A stretch of DNA of 64,000 bases from Pseudoxanthomonas broegbernensis (GCF_014202435.1 NZ_JACHGU010000004.1:322665-386664), one strand, 5' to 3'. Shown: positions 49,739 to 59,005, numbered from the stretch's first letter. Notes: generated by a model not told the origin, from the letters alone. Numbers and translations are program-made.

Positions 49739-51397
49739 ATGTCCTCCGAGCGTCCATTCCTGCCTCCATCGCCCGCCCCCGCTGACGGCCCGGCCGATCC
49801 GCATCGCCGCCGCCTGTTGCAGGCGGCGGCGGCCCTGCCCGGCCTCGCCCTGGCCGGCGCCGCGCCGCCGGCTTTCGCCGCCGCGTCGCCCACAGTGGTG
49901 GCGCGCACCCGCGCCGGCCGCGTGCGCGGGGTGCGCGAGCGCGGCGTGCACGTGTTCCGCGGCATCCGCTACGGCGCCGATACCGCACCGCTGCGCTTCC
50001 AGCCGCCGCGTGCGCCTTCGCCCTGGGCCGGCGTGGCCGCGGCGCTGGAGCCTGGCGCCTCGGCGCCGCAGCGCGGCGAGGACGGCGACGAGGATTGCCT
50101 GTTCCTCAACGTGTGGACGCCGGCGCTGCGCGACGGCGGGCGGCGCCCGGTGCTGGCCTACTTCCACGGCGGCGGCTACGACACCGGTGCGGGCAGCGAC
50201 CCGCTGTACGACGGCACCCGCCTGTGCCTGCGCGGCGACGTGGTCGTGGTCACCGTCAACCACCGGCTCAACGCCTTCGGCTACCTGTACCTGTGCCAGT
50301 TCGGCGACGCGCGGTACGCGGCCTCGGGCAACGCCGGCCAGCTCGACCTGGTGCTGGCCCTGCAATGGGTGCGCGACAACATCGCCGGGTTCGGCGGCGA
50401 TGCGGGCAACGTCACCGTGTTCGGCCAGTCCGGCGGCGGCGCCAAGATCGCCACGCTGATGGCGATGCCGGCCGCGCGCGGCCTGTTCCACCGCGCCTGG
50501 ACCATGAGCGGGCAGCAGGTCACCGCCGCCGGGCCGCGCGCGGCCACCCAGCGCGCACGACGCTTCCTGGCGGCGGCGGGCATCGATCCGGCGTCGGCCG
50601 ACGCGATCGCGAGGCTGCGCGCGCTGCCGCGGCGCACGCTCGTCGAAGCCACGGCGGTGCACGACTTCTCGCGGGTCGAGGACGCCCGCCTGTACTTCGG
50701 CCCGGTGATGGATGGGGAAACGCTGCCGCGGCACCCGTTCTGGCCGGACGCACCGGCGCAGTCGGCGGCGATCCCGATGGTCGTCGGCAACACCCGCGAC
50801 GAGACCCGCGCCTTCCTCGGCAACGACCCGAGGAACTTCGCGCTGGGCTGGGACGACCTGGCCGCGCGCCTGGAAAAGCAACAGTACGTGGACATCCGCG
50901 CCGACCTGGTGGTCGCCGAGTACCGCCGCCTGTACCCGCACTACACGCCGTCGGAAGTGTTCTTCGCCGCGACCACGGCCGGGCGCTCCTGGCGCGGCGC
51001 GGTGGAGGAACTGGAGGCGCGCGCGCGCCAGCCGGGCGGTGCCGCGCCCACCTGGGCCTACCGGCTGGACTGGGGTTCGCCGCTGGAAGGCGGCCGGCTG
51101 CGCGCGTTCCACACCCTGGACATCCCGCTGGTGTTCGACAACGTCCGCCAGCCCGGTTCGCGCACCGGCGACGGCGTCCAGGCGCAGGCATTGGCCGATG
51201 CGATGAGCGGGGCGGTGCTGGCCTTCGCCCGCGGCGGCGACCCGAACCATGCCGGCATCCCGCGCTGGGAACCGTATTCGTTGCCGCGCCGGCAGACGCT
51301 GCTGTTCGACGTGCCGGCCGTCCAGGCCGACGACCCGCGCGGGGCGGAGCGCCGTTTCTGGCAGCAGGCCCCCTTCCTGCAACGCGGCACCTCGTAG
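49739..51397 (+). CDS. Type-B carboxylesterase, secreted
   Basis: The 552-residue alpha/beta-hydrolase has a twin-arginine-like signal (RRRLLQAAAALPGLALAG, cleaved near AFA-AA). The oxyanion motif is YFHGGGYD at 141-148. The nucleophile is S231 in FGQSGGG, and a histidine lies in RAFHTLDIPLVF. The opening ARTRAGRVRGVRERGVHVFRGIRYG is standard for the family. The start at 49739 gives MSSERPF and a proper signal. Together with the SGNH esterase it suggests an acylated or esterified polysaccharide substrate. It is divergent from the TRAP operon. Confidence 0.87.
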   Translation: MSSERPFLPPSPAPADGPADPHRRRLLQAAAALPGLALAGAAPPAFAAASPTVVARTRAGRVRGVRERGVHVFRGIRYGADTAPLRFQPPRAPSPWAGVAAALEPGASAPQRGEDGDEDCLFLNVWTPALRDGGRRPVLAYFHGGGYDTGAGSDPLYDGTRLCLRGDVVVVTVNHRLNAFGYLYLCQFGDARYAASGNAGQLDLVLALQWVRDNIAGFGGDAGNVTVFGQSGGGAKIATLMAMPAARGLFHRAWTMSGQQVTAAGPRAATQRARRFLAAAGIDPASADAIARLRALPRRTLVEATAVHDFSRVEDARLYFGPVMDGETLPRHPFWPDAPAQSAAIPMVVGNTRDETRAFLGNDPRNFALGWDDLAARLEKQQYVDIRADLVVAEYRRLYPHYTPSEVFFAATTAGRSWRGAVEELEARARQPGGAAPTWAYRLDWGSPLEGGRLRAFHTLDIPLVFDNVRQPGSRTGDGVQAQALADAMSGAVLAFARGGDPNHAGIPRWEPYSLPRRQTLLFDVPAVQADDPRGAERRFWQQAPFLQRGTS

Positions 51398-51622
51398 AGG
51401 CGGCTGCTCCTCGGGCGGGGATGGGCGGGAAGGCTCCATCGCACGTTGGCACGCTCTTGCCAGGTGGTGCGGGATCGGAAATCCAGTGCACCGCACCGGA
51501 AGTCCAGGCAGCGTCCCTGGCCCGCGCGGGTCGCCGGCTTCAACGCCCGCACCTGGCCGGCCACGCTGCGGTGCGCGAGCGCAGGAGCGCAGGGCCCGGC
51601 CGCCGCGGGCGGACGGCGCCGT

Positions 51623-54600
51623 TCATCGCAGCGGCAGCCGGTTGTTGAGGGCGGTCACTTCCGCGGCCCCGTCTTCCAGGCCCACGCGCACGTGCAGGCC
51701 GGCGCGGTCCACGCCGGGCGGCAGCGGCAGCGACACTTGCGCGGTCCGCGGCTGCAGGTCGGCCGGTGCGGCCAGTGCCGGCACCGCTGCCCGCGCCAGC
51801 TCGCGGCCGCGCAAGTCCTCCAGCACGGCGTATGCGCCGCCGGTGGCGACGTGGCCGAGGCTGTGCACGGTCACCTCCACCGCATCGCCGGCCACGCGCA
51901 CGTCGCCGCGGCCGATGCCCAGGTCCGGGCGCAGTTCGACGGGGCTGCCCTCCCGCACCCGTTCGAACTCCATCACCACGGTCTGCCTGGGCGGGAACAG
52001 CAGGTCCACCGAGGCACTCTTCTCCAGCGCGAACTCGCGGGTGGACGCCTTGCCATCGATGCGGTCGTCGCCGTCGCGGTCGATGCCCCAGGTCATGCGC
52101 CTGGTGCCCGGCGCGATGTTCCAGCCGGTCATGGTCGCCGGCTGCGCCCGCCCATCCAGGTTGTAGCCGATCACCTTGAAGCGGTCGCGGCGTGGGTCGG
52201 GCAGCAGGATCGCCACCTGCTCGGCGCCGCCTTCGCGGGCGAAACGCCAGCTCACCGTGTGGCCCGGCCAGGACTGGTTGCGCTTGAGCGCGATGCCGCC
52301 CAGGCGCGCGCGCTGCAGGAACTCGCTGGGCGCCTCCACCCGGTCGGACCACCAGTGGCCCTCGGTGTTCATGTAGTGGCGCTGCGCCTTGGCGCGGATG
52401 CCTTCGGCGTGCAGCGCCTCCAGGTACTTCTTGTCGCCGGTGTGCTGCCAGGCCGCCAGGCTGGCGTAGCCGGTGGCGCCCGTGTCGGCCGCCGCCACCA
52501 GCGCGCGGCCCCAGTCGTCCTGGCGGCCGAGCACGCCGACGAAGTTCTCGCCCAGGTTGCCCAGCGCGGCCGGGCCGCTGCGGGCCACGCGATAGTCCAG
52601 CGCCTTGAGGTAGCGGTCCTCGCCGGTCCAGCGCCAGGCGGCCCAGAACAGGTGCAGGGTGTCGCCGCCGCCGGAACTCTGCAGCAGTTCGCCGCCGCGG
52701 GTCCGGCCGGTGGCCCAGTGGATCTCGTTGGGCAGCGCCCACTGCCCGTCCTGCGCGGTATAGGCATGGGCCAGGTAGGCGTCGGCCAGGCCGGTGACCA
52801 GCTTGCGGCCGGTGCGGTCGGCGTTGAAGTCGCCGAGCAGGTAGGCCGGATGCAGCGCCGGGAACGAATACGGCTTCTGCCATTGCCAGTTCGGCTCGCG
52901 ATAGACCTTGTTGCCGCCGAACCAGTTGCTGGAGAACAGCAGGTGGCCCTGCGGGTTGGGCAGGACGATGCGCTGGTCGAAGGCCCGCACCGTGGCCATC
53001 AGCCGCTCCACGGTGAGCGGCTCGCCCCAGTTGAGGTAGAGCATGGCGCTGTCGGCGTTGATGCCTTCCTCATAGGCGTGCAGCTCGTCGGTCTCGATGG
53101 TGCTCAGGCCGTCGGTGACCATGCCGTTGCGGTGGATGGCGTCGGACACCGCGGTCAGCGAGGCGTTGATCCTGTCCGGCCGCACGCCCATCAGCGCCAG
53201 CCCCGGCCACTGCTGCACCAGGTCCGAATCGTCGGACAGGCCGCCGCCGAAGTCGCCGTATTCCACCTGGCGGTGGTCGATCCACCAGTCGACGAAGCGG
53301 CGCACGTACTTCAGGTCCTCGACCTGGCGGAACGCCCACAGCGGCACGCCCTGCGGCGCGCGCGGCTGTTCGAACGGCGGCCGGCCCTGGCTGTCGTAGC
53401 TGATGTAGTTCCAGTACAGCCGGCCCAGCGCGTGGTCCGGGTCCACCCGCAGCAGGTCGGACAGGTCGGCGTACACGCGCGCGTACAGGCGCTGCCGCTT
53501 GGAGGTGGTGTGCTCCTCCACCAGGAAGCCCCAGTTGTCGCGCACCTGGTTGAAGCGGTCGGCGACGTGCTCTTTCTTCGCCCGCTCGCGGTCCTTGAAC
53601 ACCAGCCGCACCTGGGCGCCGTCCAGCGAGGCGGCGCCGAAGCCCGGCGCGGCGCTGGCGATGCTGATCCACAGGCTGTCGGCGGTGAGGATGCGGTCGC
53701 GCAGATCCAGCCACACGGTGCGCGCCTGGCCCGGGCGCACCGAGACCGAGACGTCGATCATGTCGCGCGCCGGCCAGATCGGGTCCTTGACGCGAATGTT
53801 GAGCGGGATCAGCCCGTCGTGGGTGGCCGCCAGGTCCAGCGCGGGCAGGTCGATGGCGATCCCGTCCAGGCCGTCGTGCATGTTCTCCCAACTGTAGGCC
53901 CAGCTACGGATCAGCGGCTGCGCCGGCGGCGCGTCGCCCACTCCGGAAGGGACCAGCACGTGCACGATGGGGTCGGGCGAGGCCGGCAACGAGGCGTCGC
54001 CGCGCCTGCGTGAGCCGGCGCCCTTGGGCAGGGCCATCACCGTGCTGCGCTCGGCGGCCGGGAAGCGGCCGTCGATGTAATGGCGCAGCGCCTGCACGTT
54101 CCCGTAGTCCGGCAGTACCGAGCTGTCGACGAAGTAGCGCTGCTTGACCGTGCCTTCCGGCTCGGCCGCGTCGCCGACGTGGTAGGCCCAGATCTCCTGG
54201 ATCGGGGTTTCCTGCTCGGCGTTGGCGAAACGCAGGTGGCCGCCGCTGCGCGTGCCGAAGGGGTGGACGCTGCGCACCGTGCCCCGGGCACGCTCGAACA
54301 GCGGCTGCAGGTGCTGCGCATCGGCGCCGTGGGTGGCCTGGCCGAAGGCCGCGCCGCGGATCTCCACCCGGTTGAACGGCTCGTCCGGCATCGCCAGGTC
54401 CAGCGCCATGCCGCCCTCGACGTAGGTGTTCCAGTCCGGCAACTGGAAGTAATCGTTGCGGCCGGGCAGGCGCGAGCGGTTGTACACGCCCGGCCAGGTG
54501 GTCTCGGGGATGCCGTCGGTGCCCTTCCACATCCACTGCTTCTTGTCGCGCACGTCGGCGAACTCGAGCTTGCGGATCGAGGTGGTGGCCGCCTCCAGTG

Positions 54601-55462
54601 CAGGCGGCGCCTGGCCGTGGTCCCAGCCATGGCGGTGCAGCCAGGCCCGGTGGCGGGCGGCCTCGCCGGCCTCGACGGCGGCCTTGGGCACGGCCGCGGC
54701 CAGGTCGGCGCGCCGCGCCAGCACGGCCATGCCGGCGGCGTCGAGCATGCGGTCGTACACGCGGATCTCGTCGAAGTCGCCGCCGCGCAGGAAGTTGTAG
54801 CGGCTCTGCACCTGGTAGGGCGCCATCACCCGGCCGGCCAGGCCGAGCTGGTCCAGCGCGGCGTCGTAGTCGAGCGAGGCGCGGCCATCGGTGCCGGCTC
54901 GCGCCGCTTCCCGGCCGTCCACGTACAGGCGCACGCCCACGGCCTCGTCCCAGGCGAAGGCCAGGTGGGTCCAGGACTTCGCATCGGGCAGCGCGTCGGG
55001 CTTGAACGACACCCGCGTGCGCGCCAGGTTGGCGTCGGTGGCGAAGGCGTCGAAGCCGTGGCCGTTCCAGTCGATGCGCAGCCAGGTCATGTCCCAACTG
55101 CTGTGGTCGGCGTAGCCCACGCGGAAGATCACGAACGGCGCCTCGCCCACCGCGTAGCGCGGGCGCCAGAAGAACGACAGGGTGCCGCGCCGGGCCTGGA
55201 TGTTGCCCGGCGCGTTCCAGGCCAGCACGCCGTCGTCGTCCCATTCGATCGCCCCGCCCTGCACGCCGGTGGGCACGACCCGCACCTTGTCCCGGAAGTT
55301 GGGCACCGGGTCGCCGGCGGCGTGGTCGGCGACCAGGCTGGCATCGGCCGAGACCCGGAACAGCAGTTGCGGCGCGTCGGCCTGCGCTTCGGCACGCGCC
55401 GAAGCGGGCGGCGCGGCGGCCATGACGGTGGCGAGCATCGCGAGGCGCAGGAGGACGTTCAT
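51623..55462 (-). CDS. Large secreted LamG-domain protein, candidate polysaccharide-active enzyme
   Basis: The 1279-residue protein has a signal peptide to about residue 24. Residues 35-240 form a LamG/concanavalin-like domain (ARRGTLSFFWRPRYA to FDEIRVYDRML). A long middle part follows with many aromatic residues (KKQWMWKGTDGIPETTWPG, DYFQLPDWNTYVEGGM, SWAYSWENMHDGLDG). From about 640 to 1030 there are helix-rich repeats typical of an alpha/alpha toroid (LYWNYISYDSQGRPPFEQ, GDFGGGLSDDSDLVQQWPG, HLFWAAWRWTGEDRYLKAL, AAWQHTGDKKYLEALHAEG). The C-terminus is beta-rich. I do not recognise a defined CAZyme family. Toroid architecture, LamG domain and locus make a lyase or glycoside hydrolase plausible. 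Confidence 0.72.
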   Translation of the reverse strand: MNVLLRLAMLATVMAAAPPASARAEAQADAPQLLFRVSADASLVADHAAGDPVPNFRDKVRVVPTGVQGGAIEWDDDGVLAWNAPGNIQARRGTLSFFWRPRYAVGEAPFVIFRVGYADHSSWDMTWLRIDWNGHGFDAFATDANLARTRVSFKPDALPDAKSWTHLAFAWDEAVGVRLYVDGREAARAGTDGRASLDYDAALDQLGLAGRVMAPYQVQSRYNFLRGGDFDEIRVYDRMLDAAGMAVLARRADLAAAVPKAAVEAGEAARHRAWLHRHGWDHGQAPPALEAATTSIRKLEFADVRDKKQWMWKGTDGIPETTWPGVYNRSRLPGRNDYFQLPDWNTYVEGGMALDLAMPDEPFNRVEIRGAAFGQATHGADAQHLQPLFERARGTVRSVHPFGTRSGGHLRFANAEQETPIQEIWAYHVGDAAEPEGTVKQRYFVDSSVLPDYGNVQALRHYIDGRFPAAERSTVMALPKGAGSRRRGDASLPASPDPIVHVLVPSGVGDAPPAQPLIRSWAYSWENMHDGLDGIAIDLPALDLAATHDGLIPLNIRVKDPIWPARDMIDVSVSVRPGQARTVWLDLRDRILTADSLWISIASAAPGFGAASLDGAQVRLVFKDRERAKKEHVADRFNQVRDNWGFLVEEHTTSKRQRLYARVYADLSDLLRVDPDHALGRLYWNYISYDSQGRPPFEQPRAPQGVPLWAFRQVEDLKYVRRFVDWWIDHRQVEYGDFGGGLSDDSDLVQQWPGLALMGVRPDRINASLTAVSDAIHRNGMVTDGLSTIETDELHAYEEGINADSAMLYLNWGEPLTVERLMATVRAFDQRIVLPNPQGHLLFSSNWFGGNKVYREPNWQWQKPYSFPALHPAYLLGDFNADRTGRKLVTGLADAYLAHAYTAQDGQWALPNEIHWATGRTRGGELLQSSGGGDTLHLFWAAWRWTGEDRYLKALDYRVARSGPAALGNLGENFVGVLGRQDDWGRALVAAADTGATGYASLAAWQHTGDKKYLEALHAEGIRAKAQRHYMNTEGHWWSDRVEAPSEFLQRARLGGIALKRNQSWPGHTVSWRFAREGGAEQVAILLPDPRRDRFKVIGYNLDGRAQPATMTGWNIAPGTRRMTWGIDRDGDDRIDGKASTREFALEKSASVDLLFPPRQTVVMEFERVREGSPVELRPDLGIGRGDVRVAGDAVEVTVHSLGHVATGGAYAVLEDLRGRELARAAVPALAAPADLQPRTAQVSLPLPPGVDRAGLHVRVGLEDGAAEVTALNNRLPLR

Positions 55463-55704
55463 CGGATCGGGGTTTCCACGTTGGAACGGAGGTGCGCGAT
55501 GCGGTCGCGCGGGGGCAAGAGGCATCCTCCGCTGCCGCACGATGCGGCATTGCGGGAGCGGGACAAAAGGGTGGCCCGGCTGTCGGTGCAGGTCGCGCCC
55601 CCGTGGACCGGCATGTCCGCACGCAGGGCGCGCGCCGCGTCCGCCCGCGTCGCGCACGGTCGGCGCGCAGGTGCCCGGATTCCAGCCCCGCTGCCGAAGG
55701 ACAT

Positions 55705-55764
55705 GCCGGCGGAGTCGGCCAACAAGGTAACCGGTGTCTTCCCATGGATGGCAGATGGTTGCAT
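55705..55764 (-). pseudogene. Remnant of a TonB-dependent receptor gene start
   Basis: An ATG at 55764 opens MQPSAIHGKTPVTLLADSAG. The intact receptor at 58809 opens MQNRSNRRKTPVTLLAASIG. The alignment needs no gap, and a 20-base block is identical at the same distance from the ATG in both. A purine-rich GGGAAGGGGAA precedes the ATG here, as GGGAGGGGAAAA does in the intact gene. After about 20 codons the similarity ends. Confidence 0.6.
55723..55742. promoter_or_regulatory. Operator-like site S3
   Basis: The sequence CAAGGTAACCGGTGTCTTCC contains the S1 core GGTAACCGGTGTC and is identical over 20 bases to S5. It lies 22-41 bases inside the remnant reading frame, so identity may reflect shared coding ancestry, operator function or both. 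Confidence 0.45.
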
Positions 55765-55838
55765 CGAAGGTTCCCCTTCCCGGAAATGGCGGCATGGTCG
55801 GCAGGATGCGGCAGGGCATCCAAACGGAAGCGGTGCAT

Positions 55839-55855
55839 ATGACACCGATGGTCAT
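55839..55855. promoter_or_regulatory. Operator-like site S4
   Basis: ATGACACCGATGGTCAT is flanked by ATGAC and GTCAT arms. It lies about 380 bases before the giant protein gene and 75-91 bases before the remnant start. Leftward it reads ATGACC at a place that could be a -35 box. Confidence 0.5.
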
Positions 55856-55993
55856 AGGACCGTAACAACGGTCCGGGCGTGCCGCAACTTGCAGCGCAGC
55901 ACCGCCCGGAGTGCGTGGCCGGCCGCTCTCCGGACCGTCGCCGGAGAAGGCGGGTACCGCGCCGAAGGCCATGCGGTAGCCGGCGGCACGCAC

Positions 55994-56027
55994 AAAAAGA
56001 GGCCGGAGCGGCAGTGCCGCCCCGGCC
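55994..56027 (-). terminator. Terminator of the TonB receptor gene
   Basis: About 35 bases past the receptor stop, AGGCCGGGGCGGCA pairs with TGCCGCTCCGGCCT with one G-T wobble, and on the receptor strand it is followed by CTTTTTGTG. Confidence 0.8.
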
Positions 56028-56061
56028 TTGGGTCAAGCCCGATCGTGGCCGTGCGGCCGGA

Positions 56062-58809
56062 TCAGAACTTGTAGCGCAGGCCCAGCATGTACTGCCGGCC
56101 GGTGTGGGTGTAGGCGATCGGCAGGTCGCGGGTGCTGTCGATCCACATGTCGTTCCACTCGTCGGTCAGGTTCAGGCCCTCGATCGACACCGACAGGTTC
56201 TTGCTGATGTTGTACGACAGCGAGGCGTCGACCGTGGTGGTGGCCGCGGTGCCTTCCATGTCGGTGTTCTCGCGGCCCGGGATGGTGTTCATGTACTCGT
56301 CGCGATAGGCGGCCGACACGCGGGCGGAGAAGTCGCCGTTGTCGTAGTACAGGGTGGCGTTCCAGGCGTTCTCGGACAGGCCGACCATCGGCCCCTTCGC
56401 GCTCGGCGCACCGGTCGACGACAGGTACTGGATCTCCGATTCGACGTGGGTGTAGTTCAACTGCACGCCGAAGTCCTTCCAGAGCCCGGGCAGGAACGAG
56501 AACGGCTGCTGGTAGCTGAGCTCGTAGCCCTTCAGGTCGCCGCCGGGGGTGTTCAACGGCTGGGTGAACACGAACTCGTCGCTCATCGTGGCGCCGGTGC
56601 CGGCGATCAGCGACTCGGGCAGGCCCGAGGTGCTGTAGGCGCGGGTCTCGCGCGAGGTCTGGACGTAGCTTTCGATGTCCTTGTAGAACAGGCCGGCCGA
56701 GAGCAGGCCGCCGTCGCCGAAATACCATTCCAGGCCCAGGTCCAGGGTCTTGGCGCGGAACGGGTCCAGCTTCGGGTTGCCGGTGCTGACCGTGCGTGCG
56801 CCGCCGGCCACGCTGACGGTGGCGCCCGGGTTGAGGAAGCCCAGGTCCGGGCGCGCCATCACTTCGGCCGCGGCGAAGCGCAGCACCAGGTCCGGAGTGA
56901 GCTCGGCGGCGATGTTCAGCGACGGCAGGGTGTCCTTGTACTCGTGCACCACGCGGGTGGCCTGCGGCAGGCCGCCGACGATCGACCAGCCGTCGCTGGT
57001 CAGCTCGGAGTCGACGCGGCGCACGCCCAGGTTGCCGCGCACCGGCACCGAGCCGATGTCGAAGTTGAAGTCGCCCTGCAGGTAGAAGCCGGTGACCTTC
57101 TCGGTGACGTTGCGGTTGTTGGCGGCCAGGTTGTTGAGCGTGTTGCTGAGGGCGAACAGGCCCGTGCCGTCGTGGATGCCCAGTTCGCGGGCGAAGGCCT
57201 GCACGTCCGGGACCACCGCGCTGCCGCCGTGGCCGACGCTGTACCTGCGCATCAGCGCGGCCAGCGTGGCGCTGTCCATGAAGCTGCCCGGCACGGTTTC
57301 CACGCGGTTGCCCGGCGCGGTGCCGCGCCCCCACTCCCTGCTCTTGTACTCGTACTCCTTGGCGTTCACGCCGCCCTTGAGGGTGAAGTACGAGGAGGCG
57401 ATCCAGGAAAGGTCGAGCGAGGCGGTGTCGAAGGTGTTCTCGACCCACTGCGGGCGCAGGCGGATCTCGGCCAGAGTCCAGCCATTGGGGTCGGTGGGAT
57501 CGATGCTGCCGTAGTTGAATACCGGCAGGCGGCGGTTGCCGCGGTAGTCCCACGAATAGCCGTCGACGTCGAACTTGTCGGCGATGACCGTGGTCTGGAT
57601 CGGGTTGTCGTAGGTCGACACCGCGCCGCCGATCAGCGCATCCAGCGAGAAGCTGTCGCTGAACTCGTGCGCCAGCGACAGGCCCCACTGCTTGAACTCG
57701 GTGGTCTGCTCGTCGTAGCGTCCTTCGGAACGGATGTCGACGTTGTCGAACACACCGTAGACCAGGTTGCCGGTGGAATCGATCTCGCCGTCCAGGACCA
57801 CGGTGTCCGGCTTGCCGTTGCCGCTGCGGCTGAAGGACACGGCGTTGATGTTGTCCTGCCAGCGATTGGCGTCGAAGCGCGCGTACAGGGTATCGAGCAC
57901 GATCTCGGTACGGTCGCTGGCCTTGAACTGCAGCGAACCGGTCACGCCCAGGCGTTCCTGCTCGTGGCGGAACAGGTTGTAGCGCGGGATGCGCGGATGG
58001 AACACGCTGGCGTCGTTGGCGGCGGCGAACGGCGACGAGGGGCTGAAGCCGCCATCGCCGGTGGCCGTCTTCCAGCGTACCGAGTCGGAGCCTTCCTCGT
58101 GCACCGTGCGATCGGTGTAGGCGACCGACAGCAGCGCGCCGACACGGCCGTCGGCCCAGGTGTTGCTGACCAGCGCGGTGGCGCGCGGCGCGACCTTGCC
58201 GGCCAGGTCGCTGTAGCTGGCCTGCCCGCCGACGACCAGGGTGAAGCCGTCGTAGTCGAACGGACGCCCGGTGCGCAGGTCCACGGTGGCGCCGAGCGAA
58301 CCTTCCTCGACGTCGGCCGAGGAGGTCTTGCGCACCAGGAGCTGGCTGAACAGCTCCGAGGCGAAGGTGTTGAAGTCGAAGCCGCGGCCGCGGTTCACGC
58401 CGCCGGCGGTATCGGTGCCGCCGCCGGTGGCCAGCGCCTCGATGCCGTTGATGCGCACGCGGGTGAACTGCGGACCCAGGCCGCGCACGGAGATGTTGCG
58501 GCCCTCGCCGCCGTCGCGGGTGATGGACACGCCGGGAATGCGCTGCAGCGATTCGGCCAGGTTCAGGTCCGGGAAGTCGGCGATGTCCTCGGCGACGATG
58601 GCGTCGACCACGCCGGCTTCGCCGCGCTTGATGTCGATGGCACGCTCCAGGCTGGCGCGGTAGCCGGTCACCACGATGGTGTCGAGGTTGGTGGTGTCCC
58701 CGGCGTCGGGGGCTTCCTGGGCGAAGGCTGACGGTACGTACAAGGCCAGGCCGATGGACGCGGCCAGCAAGGTAACCGGTGTCTTCCGGCGGTTGCTACG
58801 GTTTTGCAT
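56062..58809 (-). CDS. TonB-dependent receptor (Xanthomonas/Caulobacter type)
   Basis: The 915-residue outer-membrane transporter has a signal peptide (LLAASIGLALYVPSAFA-QE) and a TonB box in LDTIVVTGYRASLERAIDIKR. The plug domain has DFPDLNLAESLQRIPGVSITR and GEGRNISVRGLGPQFTRVRING. The beta-barrel ends in LSVSIEGLNLTDEWNDM and a terminal phenylalanine (GLRYKF). This TIGR01782 group imports plant or algal oligosaccharides in xanthomonads. The start at 58809 follows GGGAGGGGAAA; the frame opens 20 codons earlier without one. Between kdgK and the giant protein it probably imports the uronate oligosaccharide. Confidence 0.92.
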   Translation of the reverse strand: MQNRSNRRKTPVTLLAASIGLALYVPSAFAQEAPDAGDTTNLDTIVVTGYRASLERAIDIKRGEAGVVDAIVAEDIADFPDLNLAESLQRIPGVSITRDGGEGRNISVRGLGPQFTRVRINGIEALATGGGTDTAGGVNRGRGFDFNTFASELFSQLLVRKTSSADVEEGSLGATVDLRTGRPFDYDGFTLVVGGQASYSDLAGKVAPRATALVSNTWADGRVGALLSVAYTDRTVHEEGSDSVRWKTATGDGGFSPSSPFAAANDASVFHPRIPRYNLFRHEQERLGVTGSLQFKASDRTEIVLDTLYARFDANRWQDNINAVSFSRSGNGKPDTVVLDGEIDSTGNLVYGVFDNVDIRSEGRYDEQTTEFKQWGLSLAHEFSDSFSLDALIGGAVSTYDNPIQTTVIADKFDVDGYSWDYRGNRRLPVFNYGSIDPTDPNGWTLAEIRLRPQWVENTFDTASLDLSWIASSYFTLKGGVNAKEYEYKSREWGRGTAPGNRVETVPGSFMDSATLAALMRRYSVGHGGSAVVPDVQAFARELGIHDGTGLFALSNTLNNLAANNRNVTEKVTGFYLQGDFNFDIGSVPVRGNLGVRRVDSELTSDGWSIVGGLPQATRVVHEYKDTLPSLNIAAELTPDLVLRFAAAEVMARPDLGFLNPGATVSVAGGARTVSTGNPKLDPFRAKTLDLGLEWYFGDGGLLSAGLFYKDIESYVQTSRETRAYSTSGLPESLIAGTGATMSDEFVFTQPLNTPGGDLKGYELSYQQPFSFLPGLWKDFGVQLNYTHVESEIQYLSSTGAPSAKGPMVGLSENAWNATLYYDNGDFSARVSAAYRDEYMNTIPGRENTDMEGTAATTTVDASLSYNISKNLSVSIEGLNLTDEWNDMWIDSTRDLPIAYTHTGRQYMLGLRYKF
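58768..58787. promoter_or_regulatory. Operator-like site S5 inside the receptor start
   Basis: The sequence is identical over 20 bases to S3 and lies 22-41 bases inside the receptor gene, where it is read as KTPVTL. It contains the S1 core, so a downstream operator is possible. Confidence 0.4.
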
Positions 58810-58861
58810 TTTCCCCTCCCAAGGGCATCGAAACGCTAGGACGAATGGCAAAGCCAGGGCG

Positions 58862-58878
58862 AATGACACCGCTGGTCA
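58862..58878. promoter_or_regulatory. Operator-like site S6 before the receptor gene
   Basis: AATGACACCGCTGGTCA lies 53-69 bases before the receptor ATG. Leftward it contains TTGACC, a good -35 box, with TGGCTT 17 bases on. A bound regulator would cover the promoter. Confidence 0.6.
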
Positions 58879-58987
58879 AACGGGACGCTAACACCGCTTC
58901 CGGAGCCGGGCATCTTGCATTGCAGCACGAAATTTGCATGGTAGCGCTCACAGGGGAGGCACTCACCGCATGGTTGGGCGGCGCTAG

Positions 58988-59005
58988 AATGACACCGCTG
59001 GCCAT
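58988..59005. promoter_or_regulatory. Operator-like site S7 before kdgK
   Basis: AATGACACCGCTGGCCAT matches S6 with one change. It lies about 85-100 bases before the kdgK start, on the kdgK side of the divergent gap with the receptor gene. Confidence 0.55.

Larger units (their letters stand above)
55463..56061. other. Intergenic region with receptor-start remnant, operators and terminator
   Basis: This 599-base gap separates the giant protein gene from the TonB receptor gene. From left to right it holds about 240 bases without recognisable content, a decayed copy of a receptor gene start (around 55705-55764), operators S3 and S4, a GC-rich stretch, and the receptor terminator near 56000. Confidence 0.65.

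Noticed and set aside
55459..55845. A full 128-codon gene around the receptor-start remnant
   Set aside because: Protein-like character is limited to about 20 codons. The rest is arginine- and alanine-rich with no domain, so I call only the remnant.
55879..58731. Rightward open frame of 950 codons
   Set aside because: It is antisense to the TonB receptor, whose domains and ends are unambiguous.
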